Source: Hoeflea marina
GTDB lineage: Bacteria > Pseudomonadota > Alphaproteobacteria > Rhizobiales > Rhizobiaceae
Direction of reading: 5' to 3'
Assembly: GCF_003182275.1 (NCBI RefSeq)
Contig: NZ_QGTR01000002.1
Coordinates: 372,001-436,000 of the forward strand
DNA length: 64,000 bases
A program made the position numbers and the translations under genes. Positions 54,569-62,532 of the stretch are shown here, one piece after another (position 1 is the stretch's first letter; each line of letters begins with the position of its first letter). The notes under the pieces were generated by a model. The model had not been told where the DNA came from, ran no database searches, and was given only the letters and a program-made list of their open reading frames with translations.

Positions 54569-54845
54569 AGCCGAAGCGCGCCGGATCGCGGCGGAAGCGC
54601 TGCAGGCACAGGCTCCCCTGTCCATTGACGACACCATGGCGTCCCTGCCGCAATGGGACAGCCTTTCCCATATGAGGGTGATCCTGGAACTCGAGGCGGC
54701 GCTCGGACGGCAACTGTCGGTCGAGGAAATCATGTCGGTCACCAGCGTGCGAAGCATCGCCGGCCTGCTGGCGGCCGGGCAGGGTGGCGAGGGCTCTGAT
54801 AACGGCCCTGCAGAAGCGATTGACAGCCCAAACAGGGATTGCTAA
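54558..54845 (+). CDS. Acyl carrier protein (phosphopantetheine-binding)
   Basis: A 95-residue carrier protein. The attachment serine is Ser35 in LPQWDSLSHMRVILELEAAL. The C-terminal helix includes VEEIMSVTSVRSIAGLLAAG, followed by an acidic tail. It overlaps the GNAT gene and follows the ligase, a layout in which ligase loads, carrier holds and GNAT transfers an acyl group. It differs from the second ACP of the region (56462-56719), so two separate carriers exist. Confidence 0.9.
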   Translation: MNHEAEARRIAAEALQAQAPLSIDDTMASLPQWDSLSHMRVILELEAALGRQLSVEEIMSVTSVRSIAGLLAAGQGGEGSDNGPAEAIDSPNRDC

Positions 54846-54900
54846 CGCATCTCCCGACGGCTGTCCGGCATCCCGCAGGCAGCGTGCCGGGAGCTGAAAA

Positions 54901-54996
54901 ATGAAGCGTGCCTATGTGAAGCCCGTATTGGTCAAGTCGAAACTGACCATCCAGTCCGTGACTGCGGCACCCTGCATCAGCGATTCCTGCGCATAG
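54901..54996 (+). CDS. Small RiPP-precursor-like peptide 2
   Basis: A 31-codon gene with GGGAG seven bases before the ATG, 55 bp past the ACP stop. Residues 5-23 read YVKPVLVKSKLTIQSVTAA, and the tail is PCISDSCA with two cysteines. The first 23 residues parallel peptide 1; the tail does not. Lasso and related precursors carry a comparable YxxPxL...T leader (family knowledge), but no lasso cyclase, RRE protein or leader peptidase is seen nearby. An intrinsic terminator follows at 55056, so this is the last gene of the plus-strand set. Confidence 0.7.
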   Translation: MKRAYVKPVLVKSKLTIQSVTAAPCISDSCA

Positions 54997-55055
54997 GCTG
55001 CTGCGCCCGGCGGCGGCCGGGCCGGTCCGTCCCGCCTGGCCATCCCCTCGATCGG

Positions 55056-55081
55056 GCGACGGAGACAGCCGTCGCTCTTTT
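55056..55081 (+). terminator. Rho-independent terminator after peptide 2
   Basis: A 7-bp stem (55056-55062 with 55069-55075) and 6-nt loop are followed by TCTTTT (55076-55081). It ends the plus-strand peptide-ligase-GNAT-ACP-peptide set. The remaining 170 bp to the convergent ketosynthase stop show no gene. Confidence 0.75.
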
Positions 55082-55249
55082 CGGGCGCCACCACAGTCTG
55101 CGGCTGCTCGCGCACCGCGGGCTGCCGACGGCATTGACGTGCGTAGGTGAAACGCATCCCGCATCGTCTGGAAACGCTCGGCGCCTGAAACCCGCTGGCC
55201 GGTCGGCGCATGAATCGGGCGGCAATATCGCACGCCGGCACCCGCCCAT

Positions 55250-56461
55250 CTACCAGGCGCGGAACGCCACCACGGCATTGGCGCCGCCGAAGGCGAAGGC
55301 GTTGCTCAGCGCGACATTCACCTTACGCTTGCGCGCCACGTTCGGCGTCACGTCGAGATCGCAGTCGGGATCGGACTCGGTGTGGTTGGCTGTCGGCGGC
55401 ACCACCCCGGTGCGGATCGCCTGGATGCAGGCGATTGCCTCGATGGCGCCGGATGCGCCCAGGCAGTGGGCATGCATCGACTTGGTCGATGACACGGAGA
55501 TCCCGTCGGCATGCGGGCCGAACACGGACCGGATGGCCTGGGTCTCGATCCTGTCATTGGCCTGGGTGGCCGTGCCGTGGGCGTTGATGTAGTCGACATC
55601 CGATGGCGAGAGTCCGGCATCCTTGAGGCAAAGCCGCATCGCCTCGGCCGGTCCCTCGACGCTTGGCGAGACGATGTCGAGCGCATCGGCGCACATGCCG
55701 ACGCCGCAGATCTCGGCGAGGATGGTGGCGCCGCGGCGCGTGGCGCTTTCCAGAGTTTCCAGCACCAGCGCCCCGGCGCCGTCGCCGAGTACTAGGCCTT
55801 CGCGGTCGCGCGAAAACGGCCGGCAGGCCGTTTTCGCCATGATCCGCATCGATTCCCAGCCCTTGAGCACGCCGTAGGACAGCGGCGCTTCGGCGCCGCC
55901 CGCCACGATGGCGTCGGCGCGCCCCATGCAGAGAAGATCGAAGGCCGTGGCGAGCGCGTGGTTGGAGGAGGTGCAGGCCGAAGTGACGCCGAGCACGGGA
56001 CCCCTCAACCCATGGATGATGCTGGTCTGCATCGCCGCGGATGCAGGCATCGCCTTGGGCACTGTGAAGATCTCGGTGCGCTTCCTGCCCTCAAGGAACA
56101 CGGAGCGATAGCTCTCCTCCACCGCATCGGCGCCGTAGACCCCCGTGCCGATGACGGCGCCGACGCGCATGTCCGCTTGCGCGCGCGCGTCGAGCCCGGC
56201 CTGCGCCAGGGCTTCGCCGGCGGCGATGATCGAAAGCAGCCCGAAGCGGCCCATCGATGCCAGCTGCCGCCGGTCAAGTCCGGCATCGGGAAGCTCGCCG
56301 ATCTGGCCGGCGATGGTCGGCTTGAGATCGTCCATGTCGGCAATCGCCAGAGGCGTGATGCCGCAGACGCCGTTGCGCATGGACTCCCAAATCGCGGTCA
56401 CGTCCGTGCCCAGGCAGCACAACCCGCCCAGACCGGTGACCACCACGCGCGCCCGGCTCAT
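55250..56461 (-). CDS. Beta-ketoacyl synthase (FabF/NodE-like)
   Basis: A 403-residue ketosynthase. The nucleophile is Cys163 in VTSACTSSNHAL; the histidines are His295 (INAHGTATQAND) and His332 (KSMHAHCLGASG), so the catalytic triad is complete. It would extend an acyl chain carried by the ACP encoded immediately upstream (adjacent stop and start codons). A dedicated ketosynthase/ACP pair outside the main fab locus indicates a specialised acyl chain, as for NodE/NodF in rhizobia. It converges on the peptide/ligase set. Confidence 0.93.
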   Translation of the reverse strand: MSRARVVVTGLGGLCCLGTDVTAIWESMRNGVCGITPLAIADMDDLKPTIAGQIGELPDAGLDRRQLASMGRFGLLSIIAAGEALAQAGLDARAQADMRVGAVIGTGVYGADAVEESYRSVFLEGRKRTEIFTVPKAMPASAAMQTSIIHGLRGPVLGVTSACTSSNHALATAFDLLCMGRADAIVAGGAEAPLSYGVLKGWESMRIMAKTACRPFSRDREGLVLGDGAGALVLETLESATRRGATILAEICGVGMCADALDIVSPSVEGPAEAMRLCLKDAGLSPSDVDYINAHGTATQANDRIETQAIRSVFGPHADGISVSSTKSMHAHCLGASGAIEAIACIQAIRTGVVPPTANHTESDPDCDLDVTPNVARKRKVNVALSNAFAFGGANAVVAFRAW

Positions 56462-56719
56462 TCAGGCATCCTTGCCTGTGAGGACGGCGACGAGGGCGAC
56501 GATGTTGTCGACGGTCTTCAGTTTCTCCCAGGCGGCCACGGTGTCGAGCTCGACTTCGATGTTGAAGCTCTCCTCGATGTCGAAGATGATCTCGGTCAGG
56601 TCAAGCGAGTGGATGTCGAGATCGGCAAGCGCCGTGTCGTGCGTGATCGAAGCAGGGTCCAGTTCGGCCCGCTCGGCGATGATGCGCCGCGTGGTTTCAA
56701 ATATTTCCTGGTTTCTCAA
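56462..56719 (-). CDS. Acyl carrier protein
   Basis: An 85-residue ACP with the phosphopantetheine serine Ser38 in LADLDIHSLDLTEIIFDIEE. The start is taken as TTG 56719 because it gives the usual ACP length and has AAAGGG upstream; another TTG at 56764 would add 15 residues. Its stop codon directly abuts the ketosynthase ATG. It is expected to be the partner of that ketosynthase. Confidence 0.88.
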   Translation of the reverse strand: MRNQEIFETTRRIIAERAELDPASITHDTALADLDIHSLDLTEIIFDIEESFNIEVELDTVAAWEKLKTVDNIVALVAVLTGKDA

Positions 56720-56848
56720 TTCCCACAGCCCTTTCCCGCGTTTCGACCTGACGATTGGCTGCAAAGGTCTTGCACCTGCAATCGCGTTGCTGTCAATTCG
56801 CCGGCGGCAGTTTCTGGGCTCGAAAGCCCGCTCAAGGTGAGGTGGCGT

Positions 56849-57748
56849 CTAGACCGTGACGTATTTGCGCCAGTCGTGCTCCTCGACGAAGCCGAGCATC
56901 TCGCGGATCTTGCGGTTGGAATAGAGCGCCTCGTTCTCGCCCAGTTCGCGCGTCAGCGGCACGCCCGGGAAGAAGCGCTCGGCCAGCTCGCGGGCCGGCA
57001 GGTTGACGGAATTGGTGTCGTTGCCGGCATTGAAGACCTGATAGCCCAGGCCATCGGTCTTCAGGCACCGGTCGACGATCTGGCCGAGGTCGCGCGCGTC
57101 GATATAGCAGAAGATGTTGCGGCGGCGGACTTCCGGATTAGCGAAGAAGCCGGGGAACCGCTCGTATTCGTGCGGCTCCATCACGTTGCCGATCCTGAGC
57201 GCATAGATGTCGGCGCCGGAGCGGCGCTGGAAGCTGCGCGCGGTCTGTTCGTTGACCACCTTGGACAGGCCGTAGGAATCCATCGGATTGACATCCATGT
57301 CCTCTTCCACCGGCAGCGCCGGCGGATTGGCGATGCCGTCGGCGAAACAGACGCCGTAGGTGGTCTCGGACGAGGCGATGATGATCTTCGGGATGCCGAG
57401 TTTCACCGCCGCCTCGATGACGTTGTAGGTGCCGACGGTGTTGACGCGGAAGGTCTCGTTGTCTGGCTTGAGCAGGATCCTCGGCACGGCGGCGAAATGC
57501 ACCACCGCGTCGAAATGCGGCACGCCGGTGCCGGGCTCCAGTTCGTCGAAATTGGCGTAGCTGGTCATGGCGTTGAACATCTCGCCCGACCGGGTGATGT
57601 CGGCGGCGAGATTGTCCACGCCCGGATGATCAAGTGGCGCGAGATCGATGTTGAGCACGCGGTGGCCCTGATCGAGCAGATAGGCAATGACATGGCGGCC
57701 GGCCTTGCCGGACCCGCCGGTGAACAGAATTCTGAGCTTTCGGGTCAT
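56849..57748 (-). CDS. NAD-dependent epimerase/dehydratase (extended SDR)
   Basis: A 299-residue extended short-chain dehydrogenase. The cofactor motif FTGGSGKAGRHV and the active-site DSYGLSKVVNEQ (Tyr-x3-Lys), with SSETTYG supplying the Ser/Thr, are intact. AGGAG precedes the ATG at 57748. It lies 129 bp upstream of the ACP-ketosynthase pair on the same strand and could belong to that pathway, or act on a nucleotide sugar or uronate as other family members do. The substrate is not determinable here. Confidence 0.85.
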   Translation of the reverse strand: MTRKLRILFTGGSGKAGRHVIAYLLDQGHRVLNIDLAPLDHPGVDNLAADITRSGEMFNAMTSYANFDELEPGTGVPHFDAVVHFAAVPRILLKPDNETFRVNTVGTYNVIEAAVKLGIPKIIIASSETTYGVCFADGIANPPALPVEEDMDVNPMDSYGLSKVVNEQTARSFQRRSGADIYALRIGNVMEPHEYERFPGFFANPEVRRRNIFCYIDARDLGQIVDRCLKTDGLGYQVFNAGNDTNSVNLPARELAERFFPGVPLTRELGENEALYSNRKIREMLGFVEEHDWRKYVTV

Positions 57749-57780
57749 ATGCGTCTCCTGTGCTGTGTCTGGCCTGTGGC

Positions 57781-58974
57781 CTAGACATGGCGCCCGGCGG
57801 CAACGCCCGACGACCATGCCCATTGAAAATTGTGACCTCCGAGATGGCCGGTGACGTCGACCACCTCGCCGATGAAGAACAGGCCCGCCACGCTGGTGCT
57901 TTCCATGCTCTTCTGTCTGAGGCCGGCCGTGTCGATGCCGCCCAGCGTCACTTCGGCGGTACGATAGCCTTCTGTGCCTCCAGGAACCAGATGGTGGGCG
58001 TGCACGGTGCCGGCAATCGCCTTCATCGCCGCGTTGCCGAGGTCGGCCAGCCGCGCCTGGGCCGGGCTCAAGTCTGTGCAGAGCTGTTGCGCCAGCCTGC
58101 GCGGCAGGATCTCGCCCAGCACCGAGACCGGCGCCGCCTTGGGTCGTTCTCCGCGCCCCGAAATCAGCTCGCCCGCAACATCGACTCCCGGCGCCAGATC
58201 GATCTCGATGGAGTCGCCCTCGCGCCAGTAGGAGGAGATCTGCAGCATTGCCGGGCCGGAGACACCGCGGTGGGTGAACAGCATCGCCTCGTCGAAGCTA
58301 GCCCCGTTGCAGCGCGCGGTGACCGGCAGCGACACGCCCGAAAGGTCCTTCCACTTCGGCGCCAGATGGTCGGGCCAGGTGAATGGCACCAGCGCCGGCC
58401 GCACCTCGGTGACCCGATGGCCGAACTGGCGCGCGATGTCGTAGCCGAGCCCGGTCGCACCCATCTTCGGGATCGACTTTCCGCCGGTGGCGACCACCAG
58501 GCTGGCGGCTCTGTGCCGGCCGTCGCTGGTTTCCACTTCATAGATGCCGGCGTCGTCCCGACTGGTCGAGTGAATGCTGGTCGACAGCATCAGCCTGACG
58601 CCGGCGTCGGCCATTTCGCGGGTGAGCATGGAAATGATCTCGCGCGCCGACCCGTCGCAGAACAACTGGCCCAGCGCTTTTTCGTGGAAAGCGATGCCGT
58701 GCCGCTCGACGAGCGCGATGAAATCGCGCTGGGTGTAGGCCTTCAGCGCCGAGATGGCGAAATGCGGATTGCCCGAGAGGAATGTCTTCGGGCTGCAATG
58801 GATATTGGTGAAGTTGCAGCGACCGCCGCCCGAAATGCGGATCTTCTCGCCGGGCGCGGACGCGTGATCGATGAGCGTCACCCGCCGGCCCCGCTTGCCC
58901 GCCTCGATGGCGCACATCATGCCGGCGGCGCCTGCGCCGAGCACGATCACATCTGTCATATCTGCCTGCGGCAT
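57781..58974 (-). CDS. HI0933/BaiN-like FAD-dependent oxidoreductase
   Basis: A 397-residue flavoprotein. The FAD motif is VIVLGAGAAGMMCAIEAGKRG with ISGGGRCNFTN, the family marker. The second nucleotide-related segment reads SLVVATGGKSIPKMGATG and the C-terminus is GLFFIGEVVDVTGHLGGHNF. This family includes BaiN, a double-bond reductase; most members are uncharacterised. ATG 58974 is chosen, with AGGA upstream. It is 32 bp upstream of the SDR gene on the same strand, so it may head that operon. Confidence 0.88.
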   Translation of the reverse strand: MPQADMTDVIVLGAGAAGMMCAIEAGKRGRRVTLIDHASAPGEKIRISGGGRCNFTNIHCSPKTFLSGNPHFAISALKAYTQRDFIALVERHGIAFHEKALGQLFCDGSAREIISMLTREMADAGVRLMLSTSIHSTSRDDAGIYEVETSDGRHRAASLVVATGGKSIPKMGATGLGYDIARQFGHRVTEVRPALVPFTWPDHLAPKWKDLSGVSLPVTARCNGASFDEAMLFTHRGVSGPAMLQISSYWREGDSIEIDLAPGVDVAGELISGRGERPKAAPVSVLGEILPRRLAQQLCTDLSPAQARLADLGNAAMKAIAGTVHAHHLVPGGTEGYRTAEVTLGGIDTAGLRQKSMESTSVAGLFFIGEVVDVTGHLGGHNFQWAWSSGVAAGRHV

Positions 58975-59182
58975 GAAGGGTCCTCGATTTCCGATCCGGC
59001 GTGCAGGCGGCACCGCGGGCCTGCCGGGCATGGCCGCGCCCGGGCCGTGCCGGGCTTGTAGCAGAACCCGGACCGATCACAATGTCTGCCGCGCGACCCG
59101 CCGGCCGTTCTCCGGCGGCCGCGGTTTCTTGTCGCCTCCGCGGCGGCATGCTAGCCCGGTCCCGGCAACGGGGACAATCGGC

Positions 59183-60313
59183 ATGAGCATTCACGGCATT
59201 GCAGCGGACGGCATTTCAGTCGGGCTCGACCTCGAAGTCGGCCATCTGGCAGTCCTTGAGGTGGACAGCGACGGCCGCAGGCTGAGCCCGCTGCACAAGG
59301 CGCCCTGGGTCGGCGACCCGGAACAGGACTTCCCCCCGGGCACGGCGCCCAATGTCAGACACCTGTCGGGAGACTTCTTCTGCGCTCCCTTCGGCCGCAG
59401 CGACGCAGACTGCGGCGACCCCGGGCCTGCCCCCTCCCATGGCTGGCCCGCCAACAGCGCCTGGACGGTGCTGCGCTCCGGGCCCACGCCGAGCGGCGCG
59501 GAAGCCGTCTTCAGGCTCGACCGACGGGTCTGCGGGGCGACGGTCGAGAAAACCCTCCGCCTCCTTCACGGCCATCCCTTTGTCTATCAGCAGCACCGCT
59601 TCATCGGCGGCGAAGGCGCGATCTCCGCAGCCCATCACACCATGGTGCACATGCGCGAGGGCGGTGACATAGCCGTCTCGCCCAAGCTCTTCGCCGAAAC
59701 TCCGGCGGACCCGCTCGAGCCCGATCCGTCGCGCGGCCGGTTCGTGCTGGCCTATCCGGCGACGACGCCCGACCTGCATGCCTTCCCCCTGGCCGACGGC
59801 GGCACCGCGGATCTCGGCCGCTATCCGCCCGGCGATCGCCACGAGGATTTCCTCACTCTGGCTGAAGCGCCGGGCAGGCCGCTCGGCTGGACCATCGTCA
59901 GCCGCCGGGCCGAGCGCGATCGCGTCCTTGTCCTCAAGAACCCGGCGGTGCTGCCGGTGACGATGCTGTGGATGAGCAATGGGGGCCGCGATTACGCGCC
60001 CTGGTCCTCGCGCCATGCCGGCGTGCTGGGGATCGAGGACGCGCGCGCCTCTCCGCTGGGCCATGCCGATTCGATCCGGCCCAATGCCTGGACCGCGCGC
60101 GGCATCGCAACCGCCTTCGACCTGGCGGACGGCGGCGCCATCGTCATATCCCAGGTGATCGGCGCCTGCGCGATGGGCGAGGGCGAAGGTGCTGTCCGGG
60201 CAGTCTCCGTGGAAGGCGATAAGGTCATCGTCAGCTGTGCTGGCGGATTGTCCCGTCGGCTGCCGTTTGATCCGGAGTTTCTCGCCGGACAGGCTGCATC
60301 AAAGCTCGGCTGA
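59183..60313 (+). CDS. Unrecognised protein, possibly beta-sandwich (mutarotase-like)
   Basis: A 376-residue soluble protein with no signal peptide. It is rich in Gly, Pro and beta-forming segments. The stretch DFFCAPFG followed later by SHGWPANSAW resembles a pattern in aldose-1-epimerase-like proteins, and a later PVTMLWMSNGGRDYAPWSSR also fits carbohydrate handling. This is only a resemblance. It is divergent from the flavoprotein gene and convergent with the lipoprotein gene. Confidence 0.75.
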   Translation: MSIHGIAADGISVGLDLEVGHLAVLEVDSDGRRLSPLHKAPWVGDPEQDFPPGTAPNVRHLSGDFFCAPFGRSDADCGDPGPAPSHGWPANSAWTVLRSGPTPSGAEAVFRLDRRVCGATVEKTLRLLHGHPFVYQQHRFIGGEGAISAAHHTMVHMREGGDIAVSPKLFAETPADPLEPDPSRGRFVLAYPATTPDLHAFPLADGGTADLGRYPPGDRHEDFLTLAEAPGRPLGWTIVSRRAERDRVLVLKNPAVLPVTMLWMSNGGRDYAPWSSRHAGVLGIEDARASPLGHADSIRPNAWTARGIATAFDLADGGAIVISQVIGACAMGEGEGAVRAVSVEGDKVIVSCAGGLSRRLPFDPEFLAGQAASKLG

Positions 60314-60316
60314 GCC

Positions 60317-60356
60317 AAAGAAAACGCGACCGGGGGAGGGGAAGCCCGGTCGCGTT
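60317..60356 (-). terminator. Rho-independent terminator of lipoprotein gene
   Basis: A 12-bp perfect stem (60323-60334 with 60345-60356) and 10-nt loop are followed on the minus strand by TTTTCTTT (ending at 60317). It lies about 50 bp past the lipoprotein stop. Confidence 0.88.
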
Positions 60357-60407
60357 GGGTGCCCTTCGGGGGAAGAAGGGCGGGGGAAGGATCAGCAGCG
60401 AGCGAGA

Positions 60408-60677
60408 TCAGCAGTCGGCGACATAGACCCGGCCGTAGCTGTCACGGTAGCGGCACTTGCCGGGCGTCGACGCGGCGCCGATGAGTGCACCGGCTGCACC
60501 GCCGATGAGGGCGCCGGTCGCAATGCCCCTGCCGCCCGAGCCGGTGGCTGCGGCAACCAGGGCACCTGTGCCCGCGCCAACGGCTGCGGTGCCGCCAACG
60601 CGCTGTTCGGTGGAGGTGCAGCCTGCCGCGGCGAGAAGGGCGAGGGCTGCGATGCTGGAAGTGAAAATGCGCGTCAT
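60408..60677 (-). CDS. Glycine-zipper outer-membrane lipoprotein
   Basis: An 89-residue protein with a lipoprotein signal (ALLAAAGCTST, Cys about residue 20). A glycine-zipper stretch follows (GGTAAVGAGTGALVAA and GALIGGAAGALIGAAS), then a short C-terminus with two cysteines (KCRYRDSYGRVYVADC). Such proteins resemble 17-kDa antigen-type lipoproteins and probably sit in the outer membrane. ATG 60677 follows GGAG. Confidence 0.85.
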   Translation of the reverse strand: MTRIFTSSIAALALLAAAGCTSTEQRVGGTAAVGAGTGALVAAATGSGGRGIATGALIGGAAGALIGAASTPGKCRYRDSYGRVYVADC

Positions 60678-60710
60678 GGTCGGCTCCATCTGATAAATGA
60701 CTGTGTACTG

Positions 60711-60836
60711 TCAGCGTTCGCCGAAGACCGAAGGCTTGCGGCTTTCCTGGCGCCTGAGCGTTTCGGAATGGAGGATGACGAGTGTGGAGGCCATCAGGGC
60801 GAGGCTCATGGTAAGTGCCATAATTGCGATCAACAT
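60711..60836 (-). CDS. Small membrane peptide, 41 residues
   Basis: An ATG preceded by AAGGAAG opens a 41-codon frame whose first 23 residues form one hydrophobic helix (MLIAIMALTMSLALMAST then LVIL), followed by a basic tail with LRRQESRKPSVFGER. It ends 33 bp before the lipoprotein ATG on the same strand, so the two may be co-transcribed. No family is recognised. The 185 bp upstream, to the M24-fold gene, probably hold divergent promoters. Confidence 0.6.
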   Translation of the reverse strand: MLIAIMALTMSLALMASTLVILHSETLRRQESRKPSVFGER

Positions 60837-61021
60837 GTTCTGCTTCCTTCCACCGGTTCGTCAGTGCTTGTGATTGATGTAACGAGGTTAGGCCGGAAAG
60901 GTTTCACGGGCTGTGCGATTTTGCACAGTCCGGCCGCCACCGAGGATTTCGGCCCGCCTGGCCGGGCTTGATTGTGGGTCGGAACCGGCTCATTCATGGC
61001 AGCAGCCGCACCGAGACTGGA

Positions 61022-62428
61022 ATGCACATGCTCAAGACCGCCCGCCTGGCCGAAATGGACTGGCCCCGATATGCCGCCGCCCCGCTGCCGACGTCACCAG
61101 GCCCGGATCTGTACCGCCGCCGCATCGAGGCCACCCGTGCCCGCATGCGGGAGGAAGGCATTGACACGCTCGTCGTCTATGCCGACCGCGAGCATTTCGG
61201 CACCATGGTGTGGCTGACCAATTTCGATCCGCGCTTCGAGGAAGCGCTGCTGGTCATCCGTCACGACCGCAAGCCGCTGTTCATCGTCGGCAACGAATGC
61301 GAGAGCTATCTGGGCATCGCGCCGATGTTTGCCGCCGGCGAGATCCGCCACGAGCGTCAGCAGTCCTTCTCGCTGATCAGCCAGCCGCGGACCTCGAGCC
61401 GCCTGCTGTCGGCCATTCTCGCCGGCGAGGGGATCAGCCACGGCACCCGCGTCGGCGTGAGCGGCTGGAAATACTTCACCGCCGCCGAGCATCCCGACCC
61501 GCGGCATGCCATCGACGCCCCTGCTTTCATCGCCGACGTGCTGCGGACCCTGGCCGGCCACGACCAGGTGACCAACGAAACCGCCATGTTCATGAGCCCG
61601 CGCGACGGGCTGCGCACCGTCGTCGACGCCGACGACATCGCGCATTTCGAGTACGCCAATTCGGTTGTTTCGCAGTCGATGCGGTCGATGCTGTTTGCGC
61701 TCAGCGACGGCATGACCGATTTTGACGCCGTCATCGCGGCGGGTCTCAACGGCCTGCCGCTGGGATGTCACCCCACCTTCTGCACCGGCGACACGGCGCC
61801 GCTGGGCCTGGCCGGCCCGATGGGAAACCGCCTGCGCCGCGGCCAGCCGCTGTCTGCCAATCTTTGCATCTGGCGCGCCAATTGCTGCCGCGCGGGCTGG
61901 CTTGCCAGCTCCGCCGCCGACCTGCCCGATGCTGCCAGCGATTATGTCGAGGCCTTCGCCGGGCCGTACACCGTGGCCCTCGACCGCTGGTTCTCGATGA
62001 TGCGTCCCGGCGTGGCGGGCGGCGACATCAAGGCCGAGATCGACCGTCTGCTGCCGTTCGGCAAATTCGGAGTCTTCCTCAACCCGGGTCACCTCATCGA
62101 CACCGACGAATGGGTGTCGTCGCCGATCTTCGAAGGTTCGGCCATCCCGCTCAGGTCAGGTCACGTCATGCAGGTCGACATCATACCGTCGTCCAGGACC
62201 TATTTTTCCGCGCGGATGGAAGACACTGTGGTGATTGCCGACAAGCGGCTGCGCGACGAGCTAAGGGCCCGCCATCCCGAGGTTCATGGCCGCATCATGG
62301 CCCGCTCGGACTTCATGCGTGACACGATGGGTTTTGATGTTCCCGAGACGATGCTGCCGTTGTCCGACATGGCCGGCATCGCGCCGCCCTTCCTGTTTGC
62401 GCCGGAGAAGCTGATCAGGCTCGGCTGA
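61022..62428 (+). CDS. M24-fold protein (Xaa-Pro peptidase-like) with altered metal ligands
   Basis: A 468-residue protein with an N-terminal creatinase-like domain (ARMREEGIDTLVVYADREHF) and a C-terminal pita-bread domain. The usual two-Asp motif of M24 enzymes is replaced around LSANLCIWRANCCRAGW. The TIEP-type glutamate position reads VMQVDIIPS, while NPGHLIDTDEW and MEDTVVIADK keep the histidine and last glutamate. It is therefore unlikely to be an ordinary metallopeptidase; it may be a non-peptidase hydrolase or pseudoenzyme. The start (61022 or 61028) is uncertain. Confidence 0.8.
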   Translation: MHMLKTARLAEMDWPRYAAAPLPTSPGPDLYRRRIEATRARMREEGIDTLVVYADREHFGTMVWLTNFDPRFEEALLVIRHDRKPLFIVGNECESYLGIAPMFAAGEIRHERQQSFSLISQPRTSSRLLSAILAGEGISHGTRVGVSGWKYFTAAEHPDPRHAIDAPAFIADVLRTLAGHDQVTNETAMFMSPRDGLRTVVDADDIAHFEYANSVVSQSMRSMLFALSDGMTDFDAVIAAGLNGLPLGCHPTFCTGDTAPLGLAGPMGNRLRRGQPLSANLCIWRANCCRAGWLASSAADLPDAASDYVEAFAGPYTVALDRWFSMMRPGVAGGDIKAEIDRLLPFGKFGVFLNPGHLIDTDEWVSSPIFEGSAIPLRSGHVMQVDIIPSSRTYFSARMEDTVVIADKRLRDELRARHPEVHGRIMARSDFMRDTMGFDVPETMLPLSDMAGIAPPFLFAPEKLIRLG

Positions 62429-62532
62429 GCGGAGGACAGCCGGCGAACGGCATTGCCGTCTTGCGCCTTTCGCGACGTCCGCTAGGTTGGCGCAAACGAC
62501 TCGTCTCCCCGCCGATCTGACAGGACGCGACC

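Noticed and set aside
54901-54996. Classical lasso peptide precursor
   Set aside because: The leader resembles YxxPxL...T precursors, but the glycine of the lasso leader is missing, the core starts without the usual Gly/Ala-to-Asp/Glu ring spacing, and no B1, B2 or C proteins are present.
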